Origin: a virus
DNA: 20,303 nucleotides
Reading direction: 5' to 3' (one strand)
Virus record (IMG/VR): IMGVR_UViG_3300009786_002389
Span: 1 to 20,303 of that record
In this document: positions 14,759 through 20,303 of the stretch, one piece after another
Numbering within the stretch: position 1 is the stretch's first letter
Layout of the letters: each line of letters opens with the position of its first letter
Notes under the pieces: model-generated
What the model saw: the letters and a program-made list of their open reading frames with translations, nothing else
What the model was told of the DNA's origin: nothing
Databases searched by the model: none
Position numbers and translations under genes: made by a program

Positions 14759-15712
14759 ATGAAAAAATCAATCTTGAGTTCTGTTCTACTGCTCCTGCTA
14801 TTCTCCTCGCCCACCAATGGTGAAGACCGCGAGGACTCAGAGTTGGTCTCTAAAAGACTGTATCAACATCTACAGGATGTTTCTGTTACAGTAAAATCCG
14901 GCTCTGGAGAAGGTTCTGGCGTCATTGTTACGCGAACCATCCCCGTTGCTCAAGCTAAGGGAAAACCTCTTGCGGTAAAGGTAAACTTTGTATGGACCGC
15001 TGCACATGTTGTAGACGGTCTTCGTTCCGTTAGGACTATAATTAAAGACGGGCAATCAACCAAGGTTGTAGAATTTAAGGACGCTCAGGTCGTCCAAGAA
15101 TTGGTCGAGGATGGCCGTCGTGTTGGCGAGATGAAGATGGAAGCCAAGGTTATTAAATATAGCGACTCCGAAAACGGGGAAGATTTAGCTCTCCTAATGA
15201 TTAGAAAGAAGGGTTATATCGACAAGTCGGTCACGTTCTATCAGGGTGAAGGCAGGCCTGTCGCTATTGGTACAGAGCTATACCATGTTGGCTCATTACT
15301 AGGCCAAACTGGCTCGAATTCTATGACGAGAGGAATTTGTTCTCAGGTCGGAAGAGTTCTTGACTTAGGGTCAGGTGATGGTGTAGTATTTGATCAGACG
15401 ACTGTTACAGCTTTCCCCGGTTCGAGTGGCGGGGGAGTTTTTCTCAGCGAGAGGTCTGGCGACAACGCTGGGCAATACATGGGAATGCTTGTGCGTGGGG
15501 CGGGAGAAACTTTTAACCTTATCGTTCCAGTTCGTAGAATGCGAGACTATGCCAAAAGAGAAGGTATCCTATGGGCTATCGACTCGAACCATCCTGTTCC
15601 CACCCTGAAAGAGATCACGAATATATCAATCGAAGGCGGAACATCAAAGAGTAAGGCCGGAAAGAGTGTCTTGACTAAAGACAGCATCAAGTTTCCCACG
15701 TTCCTTAAATAA
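14759..15712 (+). CDS. Sec-exported trypsin-like serine protease, 317 aa
   Basis: The start at 14759 follows GAGGAAGGA (14746-14754). An upstream in-frame ATG at 14738 would put a charged stretch before the signal peptide. The first 20 residues (MKKSILSSVLLLLLFSSPTN) are a clear Sec signal. The trypsin-like domain has His83 in WTAAHVVDG, Asp142 in NGEDLALLM and Ser223 in FPGSSGGGVF, a complete triad. A DegP-like PDZ domain is not visible; after the domain comes a short basic tail. It should act outside the cytoplasm. It is a separate, smaller protease from the one at 11807 and shares only the fold. It begins after a terminator-like hairpin and starts a run leading into the thioredoxin and sugar genes. 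Confidence 0.85.
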   Translation: MKKSILSSVLLLLLFSSPTNGEDREDSELVSKRLYQHLQDVSVTVKSGSGEGSGVIVTRTIPVAQAKGKPLAVKVNFVWTAAHVVDGLRSVRTIIKDGQSTKVVEFKDAQVVQELVEDGRRVGEMKMEAKVIKYSDSENGEDLALLMIRKKGYIDKSVTFYQGEGRPVAIGTELYHVGSLLGQTGSNSMTRGICSQVGRVLDLGSGDGVVFDQTTVTAFPGSSGGGVFLSERSGDNAGQYMGMLVRGAGETFNLIVPVRRMRDYAKREGILWAIDSNHPVPTLKEITNISIEGGTSKSKAGKSVLTKDSIKFPTFLK

Positions 15713-15721
15713 AGGATAGCA

Positions 15722-15952
15722 ATGTTTAGGAAGATTTCTGATTGGTATATGGAACAAAAAATTAGTCACCTACTGCTCGTCGCCTATCTCGCGGCGGCAA
15801 CTTCGGCCACCCTTATTATACCGGGGCGAGAGGGATTGATTCTTTGGGCTTGGGGTACTGCAACAACTCTAATAGTAGGCCCGTGGATGTGGTCACTTAA
15901 TCATGTCACAAAGAAACACACAGGAAATAACCTTTGGGGTAACGATGGATAA
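15722..15952 (+). CDS. Small two-helix membrane protein, 76 aa
   Basis: AAAGGA at 15712-15717 precedes the ATG. Two hydrophobic helices are visible: LLLVAYLAAATSATLII (about 17-33) and LILWAWGTATTLIVGPWMW (about 39-57). A short charged loop (PGREG) separates them and the C-terminus is polar. This is the size and shape of a class II holin or a small phage membrane protein. Its last 8 bases overlap the thioredoxin-like gene, and it follows the exported protease by nine bases. Together these suggest an envelope role, but holin activity is unproven. Confidence 0.7.
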   Translation: MFRKISDWYMEQKISHLLLVAYLAAATSATLIIPGREGLILWAWGTATTLIVGPWMWSLNHVTKKHTGNNLWGNDG

Positions 15953-16250
15953 AAAAAATCTTCAAGTGGTAGTTTTTGTTGCTAGCTGGTGTCCTCATTG
16001 TACAGGAATGAGGCAAGAAGTATGGACCGACGAGAAGGTTCTTGATTCAGTCAAGCCCTTCTTTGATGGCACACCAGCTATTATTCAGGTTGACAAACCG
16101 GGCAATGAATATTTGTCTCAACAGTTCGATATTGAATCATACCCCACCGTAGTTATCATGGACGAAAGTCGCAATATATATAAGCGAAAAGGGAACATGA
16201 CTGCCGAAGAAACAATAGCGTTTTTGGAAGAGATTAATGCCGATCAATAA
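15945..16250 (+). CDS. Thioredoxin-fold protein with CPHC active site
   Basis: From ATG 15945 the 101-residue protein has a thioredoxin fold. Strand FVASWCPHC carries redox Cys16 and Cys19, a later ESYPTVVIMDE has the cis-Pro loop, and a C-terminal helix (AEETIAFLEEIN) follows. The CPHC centre is the DsbA/PDI-type sequence, not the CGPC of classic thioredoxin, which suggests a more oxidising or disulfide-exchange role. No signal peptide is present, so it should stay in the cytoplasm. GGGG near 15935 is a modest ribosome binding site, and the start overlaps the membrane-protein gene by 8 bases. It might serve the downstream ribonucleotide reductase or the Cys-rich proteins here. Confidence 0.85.
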   Translation: MDKKNLQVVVFVASWCPHCTGMRQEVWTDEKVLDSVKPFFDGTPAIIQVDKPGNEYLSQQFDIESYPTVVIMDESRNIYKRKGNMTAEETIAFLEEINADQ

Positions 16251-17229
16251 AGACGACAGCGTATTAATCACCGGAGGAAAGGGCTTCTTAGGGAAGTGGC
16301 TTTATAACAGGTTGAACAATGCTGGCTACACAAGGCTGACTGCCGTAGGAGGCACCAAGGACGGTGTAGATCTAGGCGAAGAGGCATACGTCGGGTGGTT
16401 GTTTGATATGTATCGTCCCGATGTAGTAATCCATCTCGCTGCTAGGGTAGGTGGAATCGGAGCCAATATGAAATATCCCGCAGGTTTTCTGTATGAAAAT
16501 CTCAATATGGGTATAAAGATGATTGAAGAAGCCCGTCAATATGAATGCAAGAAATTTATAATGATGGGAACGGTGTGTTCGTATCCTAAGTATTGTCCTG
16601 TCCCCTTCAAAGAGGAAGACATATGGAACGGATATCCAGAAGAAACCAACGCTCCCTATGGGATAGCAAAAAAAACATTAATGGAAATGCTACAGGCGTA
16701 CCATAGGCAGTTTGGAATGAATACTATTAGCCTTGTCCCTACTAACATGTATGGCCCCGGAGACAATTTTGACCCTAGAGCTAGCCATGTTATACCGGCA
16801 ATAATGTCTCGCATAGCTCACGCAAAAGAAAATAACGATCCTGAGCTAGAAGTCTGGGGTTCTGGCGAGGCTAGTAGAGAATTTCTTTTTGTAGGAGACT
16901 GCGTCGAAGCCATTCAGCTTGCCATGGAAAATCATGATGACGATCCTTCCCCTACTAATATAGGGACAGGAAGCGAGACCAAGATTAAAGATTTAATTGG
17001 GTTGCTATGCGAGATAATGGAATACGAAGGCGAGATTGTATGGAATGATCAAAAGCCTGATGGTCAACCTCGCAGGTGTCTGGACGTTACTAAAGCAAAA
17101 GAAAAATTTGGATTTTCTTCGTCTACTTCCCTAAGAAAAGGTCTGGAGATAACATTCGATTGGTACAATGGCCACATGTCTCCATACAAAAAGCCCCTGA
17201 ATGAACTACCGCCGACAGAAAGATTTTAA
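16237..17229 (+). CDS. fcl: GDP-L-fucose synthase
   Basis: A 330-residue short-chain dehydrogenase with NAD(P)-binding ITGGKGFLGKWL (11-22). Next come HLAARVGGIGANMKYPAGFL, the segment GTVCSYPKYCPVP, and the YxxxK pair Tyr141 and Lys145 (YGIAK). PTNMYGPGDNF and SHVIPA (His184) follow. These match E. coli GDP-4-keto-6-deoxymannose epimerase/reductase, including Cys114 at the Cys109 position. Thr112 replaces the catalytic Ser107, which may keep the hydroxyl. It converts GDP-4-keto-6-deoxy-D-mannose to GDP-L-fucose using NADPH. No GMD (mannose dehydratase) gene lies in this window, so the substrate must come from the host or a distant gene. The start overlaps the thioredoxin gene by 14 bases, and the stop overlaps the next transferase by one base. 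Confidence 0.9.
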   Translation: MPINKDDSVLITGGKGFLGKWLYNRLNNAGYTRLTAVGGTKDGVDLGEEAYVGWLFDMYRPDVVIHLAARVGGIGANMKYPAGFLYENLNMGIKMIEEARQYECKKFIMMGTVCSYPKYCPVPFKEEDIWNGYPEETNAPYGIAKKTLMEMLQAYHRQFGMNTISLVPTNMYGPGDNFDPRASHVIPAIMSRIAHAKENNDPELEVWGSGEASREFLFVGDCVEAIQLAMENHDDDPSPTNIGTGSETKIKDLIGLLCEIMEYEGEIVWNDQKPDGQPRRCLDVTKAKEKFGFSSSTSLRKGLEITFDWYNGHMSPYKKPLNELPPTERF

Positions 17230-18083
17230 TGATCACCACCATTATTCTTTCTGAAGACAACGCCGTGAGACTTCATCTTCTTCTAGAAAGTCTTCATCTA
17301 AACGGCGGTAATTTATTTGACATAACCGTTTTATACAGGGCTTCTTCCAACGATTTTTTTAAAGGGTACGAGAAAGCGGCAATCCATTTTAACGGTAAAA
17401 ATCGGTACAGCCACACTTTTCCAGTTAGGTGGGTAGAAATGGAGCATTCGTCTGTAGCCAAGAACATGCTTTCATTCCTTCCCTCCGCTAGAGACTTGGT
17501 GTGTATTTTTAACGATGAAAACATCTTGTTCAAAAACCCCCCATCGTTCACCGCGATAAAAACCTTGTTCGACGAACATAATCCTCTCGCGTTGTCCTTG
17601 CGATTAGGTAACAATACGGTTATACAAAACCCTTATGATACGGGTGAATATTTTTCTGAAATCCCTCCAGATGGAGAATTTGTTCTGGACCAATTTTTAG
17701 TATGGGACGCTGCTTCTGTTGCCCCATACACAAACTTTGGGATACCCTTTTCTATAAACGGGCATATTTATAAAAACGGATCTTTAGTGAAAATTTTAGA
17801 TCAATCATCTTCTTCAATGATAGATGATTTAGAATCAGAAATTCAACCCAATTTCTATAATAATCTGCATGATGGATTACCTAGCACGCTATCCTGTCTC
17901 GAATACAGTATCGCAATTCACAATTCGTCTCAAAAAATTGCAGATACCGATCAGCAACCTTTAGGGCTAGGGCTGGAAGACCTAAATAAAAGATACCTCC
18001 AGTCTCAAACCATAGATTTGGACTACATTACTTTTGATCATATTTCTATGCCGTTTGAACATTTTGTTTTGAGGTTTCATTAA
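17229..18083 (+). CDS. GT-A-like glycosyltransferase, copy 2 of a paralogous pair
   Basis: The 284-residue paralogue of the protein at 5706-6614 begins MITTIILSEDNAVRLHLLLE. It has an acidic site CIFNDENILFK (Asp96, Glu97) where the other has VDDN. Shared blocks are ALSLRLGNNTVIQN, GEFVLDQFLVWD, IPFSINGHIYK and LGLEDLNKRYL. Asn-Asp-Glu in place of Val-Asp-Asp is a notable change at the presumed metal site and may mean a different donor or weak activity. It overlaps the GDP-fucose synthase stop by one base (TAATG), so the pair is probably translated together, and GDP-fucose is a reasonable candidate donor. Specificity remains an inference. Confidence 0.72.
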   Translation: MITTIILSEDNAVRLHLLLESLHLNGGNLFDITVLYRASSNDFFKGYEKAAIHFNGKNRYSHTFPVRWVEMEHSSVAKNMLSFLPSARDLVCIFNDENILFKNPPSFTAIKTLFDEHNPLALSLRLGNNTVIQNPYDTGEYFSEIPPDGEFVLDQFLVWDAASVAPYTNFGIPFSINGHIYKNGSLVKILDQSSSSMIDDLESEIQPNFYNNLHDGLPSTLSCLEYSIAIHNSSQKIADTDQQPLGLGLEDLNKRYLQSQTIDLDYITFDHISMPFEHFVLRFH

Positions 18084-18085
18084 AC

Positions 18086-19000
18086 ATGCAGATTATATGC
18101 ACAACGGTTATCAGAGCAGCTTCTCAGGGCGATGTTCATGGAGGCCTATACGTTATAGATATGGACTCCGAAGAAGTTCTACACCATTCTCCTTACTCAA
18201 AAGATTTTGTAAACGATAACGAAAGAGGAGGCGAAAGAGGCTTAAGAGGCATAGCAGTTTTGGATGACCGAATCATCGTGGCGGATTCTTCTGGCTTGAT
18301 GGAGTTAGATAAAGATAATTTTAAAATTACCAACAGGATTCAAGACGACAATATATTTAAATCGATACACGAGATCTGCTTTTTCGACAAAAATTTGTGG
18401 ATAACTTCTACAGCATACGATAAAATTGTTGCGATGGACCTTAATTTTAAACTGCAAGGCATCTGGGAAGTAACAGGAGAGAACGGCGAAGATCGTAAGG
18501 TTTTAACCGGCTTAAAGCCCAGCAACCCTAGGCCTCCTAAAACCGAAGACAAATATCATATTAATTCCATTTCCAGTACCAATGGTAGAGTGGTTTTTTC
18601 TGGATTGATCACTCACCTATATTCTACCGCAACCATGGATGTTGTTGCCCCCATGCCGGTTGTAAACAACGAGAGAAGTTTCCAGCACAACTTTTATGAG
18701 TACGAAGATTTATGCCTTATCAATCTTACAACCTTTGGGTATTTAGGAATTATCAAAAAAGATTCTCCAAAGATTAATTACGTCGCAATACCTAAATCCA
18801 AAAAAGTAAAGTATTCTTCTGATCAGATAGCCACTAATAATTGGAACCGTGGACTAGCTCGTAAAGACAACTATATTCTAATAGGTACTTCGCCAGCCAG
18901 AATCCTTCTTTATAATATGAGCACTAATCAAATAGAAAAAGAGATACAGCTTGAAGAAGACGTAAGACACTGCATTCACGGACTAGAAATACTGGAGTAA
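18086..19000 (+). CDS. Beta-propeller-like protein, 304 aa
   Basis: A series of beta-sheet repeats with short strands and Asp/Gly turns suggests a propeller: VHGGLYVIDMDSEEVLHHS, LRGIAVLDDRIIVADSSGL, IHEICFFDKNLWITSTAYDK, then ARKDNYILIGTSPARILLYN and HCIHGLEILE. Segments such as WNRGLA and IHEICF recall DUF4915/TIGR03032-type propellers, which occur near glycosyltransferase genes, but I cannot confirm membership. There is no signal peptide or enzyme motif. It begins two bases after the transferase stop, so it is very likely in the same operon and could be an auxiliary or acceptor-binding protein for that enzyme. Confidence 0.65.
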   Translation: MQIICTTVIRAASQGDVHGGLYVIDMDSEEVLHHSPYSKDFVNDNERGGERGLRGIAVLDDRIIVADSSGLMELDKDNFKITNRIQDDNIFKSIHEICFFDKNLWITSTAYDKIVAMDLNFKLQGIWEVTGENGEDRKVLTGLKPSNPRPPKTEDKYHINSISSTNGRVVFSGLITHLYSTATMDVVAPMPVVNNERSFQHNFYEYEDLCLINLTTFGYLGIIKKDSPKINYVAIPKSKKVKYSSDQIATNNWNRGLARKDNYILIGTSPARILLYNMSTNQIEKEIQLEEDVRHCIHGLEILE

Positions 19001-19002
19001 AG

Positions 19003-19218
19003 ATGAAAATCGACGAAGAAAAAGTGGAGGAGAGTAAGGCCGAGTTATTGAAAATCGGTAGTAAAACTACATCGTTAGTTTTGCCGGAAGGTTTCGACGG
19101 TCTTGAAAAGAAAAATGGGTTTCGCAAAATGATTGCATATGCGATTCATTCAAAATATACTTGGGTTCATTCAGATTTTAGGTTAAAGCATGGGAAAAAC
19201 AGTAAGAAAAAAAAGTAA
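19003..19218 (+). CDS. Small basic hypothetical protein, 71 aa
   Basis: The ATG at 19003 follows GGAG (18995-18998), only two bases after the previous stop. An acidic first part (MKIDEEKVEESKAELLK) leads to TTSLVLPEGFDGLEKKNGF, then a helix and a very basic C-terminus (KHGKNSKKKK). No domain is recognised. Its tail is overlapped in another frame by a 34-residue ORF at 19190-19294. It could be a nucleic-acid-associated protein; there is no stronger basis. Confidence 0.6.
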   Translation: MKIDEEKVEESKAELLKIGSKTTSLVLPEGFDGLEKKNGFRKMIAYAIHSKYTWVHSDFRLKHGKNSKKKK

Positions 19219-19294
19219 GAGAGACAAGAAAAAGCTAAAGAAAGAACGTCGTTTAAGGAAAGATAAGCGTGAAAATGCGTATAACATGGGATGA
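19190..19294 (+). CDS. Possible 34-aa Lys/Arg-rich peptide
   Basis: An ATG at 19190 opens a frame to TGA 19292-19294 that overlaps the C-terminus of the previous gene and the start of dCMP deaminase. The product (MGKTVRKKSKRDKKKLKKER to the end) is more than half Lys or Arg, with few hydrophobic residues. AGG at 19180-19182 is a weak ribosome binding site. Without it, 19219-19268 would be an unusual gap for this window. It could be a real DNA- or RNA-binding peptide or an accident of A-rich sequence. Confidence 0.4.
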   Translation: MGKTVRKKSKRDKKKLKKERRLRKDKRENAYNMG

Positions 19295-19754
19295 CTACTT
19301 TATGGGCTTGGCTTATTACGCCTCCATAAGAAGCCATGACGAACAAACCAAGGTCGGGTGCGTAATCGTCAGTGACAAAAGAGTCATCAGCATGGGTTAT
19401 AACGGCTTCTGTAAGGGGGTTGATGACAGCAAACTTCCTACTGTAAGACCCAATAAATATCCGTTTATGGTTCACGCAGAAGAAAACGCCGTCAGCAACA
19501 TGCTGATTAGCCCCCCTTCTCTGAAGCAAGTATACGTCACACATATGCCTTGCAACAGATGCGCCAAGCTTCTGTGGCAAAATGATATACGTGACTGGCA
19601 CATCCCCGTTGGCTGTAAAGCTCATGGATATTCAAAAGAAGACGCGATTGTTTATCAACACCTAATTGACAATGGGCTTCAAATATCTTACATCAACCCA
19701 GACCTGTCTTACTTGAACAGGCTTGCGGAGGAGCAAAAACCTTTGAGTAGTTAG
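19269..19754 (+). CDS. dCMP deaminase
   Basis: A 161-residue zinc-dependent cytidine/deoxycytidylate deaminase. Motifs are VGCVIVSDKRVISMGYNGF (29-47), HAEENAVSN with zinc ligand His69 and catalytic Glu71, and PCNRCAK with zinc ligands Cys95 and Cys98. The layout and length match dCMP deaminase (ComEB/T4 Cd type), which makes dUMP from dCMP for thymidylate synthesis. The GTG start at 19269 is chosen because AAGGAA (19255-19260) lies eight bases upstream; the in-frame ATG at 19275 is 14 bases away. It is near the ribonucleotide reductase gene, in a nucleotide-supply group typical of phages. HAEEN in place of the more usual HAEMN is a minor variation. Confidence 0.92.
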   Translation: MKMRITWDDYFMGLAYYASIRSHDEQTKVGCVIVSDKRVISMGYNGFCKGVDDSKLPTVRPNKYPFMVHAEENAVSNMLISPPSLKQVYVTHMPCNRCAKLLWQNDIRDWHIPVGCKAHGYSKEDAIVYQHLIDNGLQISYINPDLSYLNRLAEEQKPLSS

Positions 19755-19764
19755 GCGCACTTTA

Positions 19765-19776
19765 GTGTATAATACT
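19765..19776 (+). promoter_or_regulatory. Second copy of the GTGTATAATACT promoter core
   Basis: The 12-mer matches exactly the element at 8908-8919. It lies 11 bases after the dCMP deaminase stop and about 67 bases before the nuclease start. TATAAT is at 19768-19773. TTGAGT at 19743-19748 is a poor -35 at 19 bases. It probably drives the nuclease and ribonucleotide reductase genes. Confidence 0.62.
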
Positions 19777-19842
19777 TCATGACGGCGTGAGTTATTCACA
19801 GCGGTCCATCCCCTTTAGGTGAAGAAAAGAGAGTCAACAAAG

Positions 19843-20205
19843 ATGAAGCAACCACCGGTAGGGATTACTACTAAAGGGTCTGTCGTTAATGTGGTTGACG
19901 GTGACACGGTAGACATAGAAGTAACAAGAACTATCAGAGTTAGACTTAAAGATTGCTGGTGTCCTGAAACTAGAACCAGAGATCTAGAAGAGAAGAAAAA
20001 GGGTCTTGCCGCTAAAGATCATTTGATGGGGCTTTTAGAAGATAGCAACGACGTGGTTTTATTTATCCCGGCAGATTCAGAAGGTGACATAAAAGATGTG
20101 TTCACCTTCAGTCGAGTGCTGGGGTATATTTTTATAGACTCCGAAAATGTCTCGTCCAGAATGGTCGCAGATGGACACGCAATCGTAAAAAAAGAAAAGA
20201 AGTAG
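19843..20205 (+). CDS. Staphylococcal-nuclease-like protein with altered calcium site
   Basis: The 120-residue protein has the SNase/thermonuclease fold: VVNVVDGDTVDIEV (14-27) with Asp21, then RVRLKDCWCPETR with Arg34 and Glu42, and FSRVLGYIFID with Arg91. These fit Asp21, Arg35, Glu43 and Arg87 of the S. aureus enzyme. The Asp40 position (Arg plus five) is Trp39, and an Asp sits at plus three instead, between two cysteines. RLxDCW-type loops may mark a subfamily, so activity is not excluded. No signal peptide is seen, so it acts inside the cell or in the virion, perhaps on host DNA. ATG 19843, preceded by AGAGAG, is preferred to GTG 19819, which has no ribosome binding site. Confidence 0.8.
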   Translation: MKQPPVGITTKGSVVNVVDGDTVDIEVTRTIRVRLKDCWCPETRTRDLEEKKKGLAAKDHLMGLLEDSNDVVLFIPADSEGDIKDVFTFSRVLGYIFIDSENVSSRMVADGHAIVKKEKK

Positions 20206-20213
20206 GATAGAAA

Positions 20214-20303
20214 ATGTCATTGATCGAATTGCAAAATTATACGTTTGTTAGCAAGTATGCGAGATGGATTCCAGAAAAAAAGAGAAGAGAGACATGGAAA
20301 GAA
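20214..20303 (+). CDS. nrdJ: Ribonucleotide reductase, class II (NrdJ-like), 5' end only
   Basis: The reading frame begins at ATG 20214 with AGGAT at 20202-20206 and runs off the window edge. The 30 visible residues include FVSKYARWIPEKKRRETWKE, which matches the conserved N-terminal YARWLPEKxRRETWxE segment of adenosylcobalamin-dependent ribonucleotide reductases, including many phage forms. The enzyme reduces ribonucleotides to deoxyribonucleotides and would sit with the dCMP deaminase upstream in the nucleotide supply. It is probably transcribed from the element at 19765. The visible part contains no catalytic residue, so class and activity need the rest of the gene. Confidence 0.75.
   Translation, partial: MSLIELQNYTFVSKYARWIPEKKRRETWKE

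Noticed and set aside
19167-19625. Long open frame on the - strand over the dCMP deaminase gene
   Set aside because: It lies antisense to a gene with complete zinc motifs and has no recognisable domain, so it is a shadow of that gene.
1-20303. tRNA genes, CRISPR arrays, insertion sequences or integrase sites
   Set aside because: No tRNA-like arm with a TTCGANT-type loop in a free gap, no regularly spaced repeats, and no transposase or integrase motifs were seen on either strand.
1-20303. Stop-codon reassignment, as in some large phages
   Set aside because: TAA, TAG and TGA all end clearly supported genes at expected lengths, so the standard bacterial code fits.

Overview
The window reads as a dense stretch of a large tailed-phage (Caudoviricetes-like) genome, probably from an environmental source. 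Every convincing gene is on the + strand. Neighbouring genes overlap or sit a few bases apart, ribosome binding sites are mostly good, and AT content is moderate. Phage signs are a tandem pair of virion-type proteins, one carrying a beta-rich module typical of marine phage structural proteins, flanked by a promoter and a strong terminator. Others are a small sigma factor, many short unknown proteins, a nucleotide-supply gene (dCMP deaminase) and the 5' end of an adenosylcobalamin-type ribonucleotide reductase. No terminase, portal or tail gene is in view, so phage origin is an inference; an integrated element is possible. A Tat-exported DUF1501 protein, a family best known from Planctomycetes and relatives, hints at a host in that group.

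Layout. 1-2194: a small unknown gene, the DUF1501 protein, an A-type Fe-S carrier translationally coupled to it, and two small ORFs. 2283-6614: a glycan block with an exostosin-like transferase, a GT4 transferase, a sugar O-methyltransferase, two small proteins and an unusual GT-A-like transferase. 6598-8902: a Cys-rich membrane peptide, a 57-residue holin-like protein, three unknown proteins and the sigma factor. 8908-10817: the virion-protein transcription unit (promoter, leader hairpin, two paralogues, terminator). 10838-15952: an envelope/export block with small membrane proteins, a YiiX-type permuted papain-like enzyme, two Sec-exported trypsin-like proteases (one a long multi-domain membrane protein with a His-rich tail) and an unknown protein. 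15945-19000: a thioredoxin-like protein, GDP-L-fucose synthase, a second copy of the unusual transferase and a beta-propeller-like protein. 19003-20303: two small Lys-rich proteins, dCMP deaminase, a second promoter of the same type, a staphylococcal-nuclease-like protein and the start of NrdJ.

How the genes may work together. The sugar genes could decorate virions or alter host surface glycans; GDP-fucose synthase would need GDP-4-keto-6-deoxymannose from a GMD enzyme not seen here. The exported proteases, the permuted papain-like enzyme and several small membrane proteins could form an unconventional envelope-disruption set, since no classical lysozyme or amidase is visible. The two promoters share a 12-base core and may be read by the adjacent sigma factor. 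All functional links are inferences from sequence and position.
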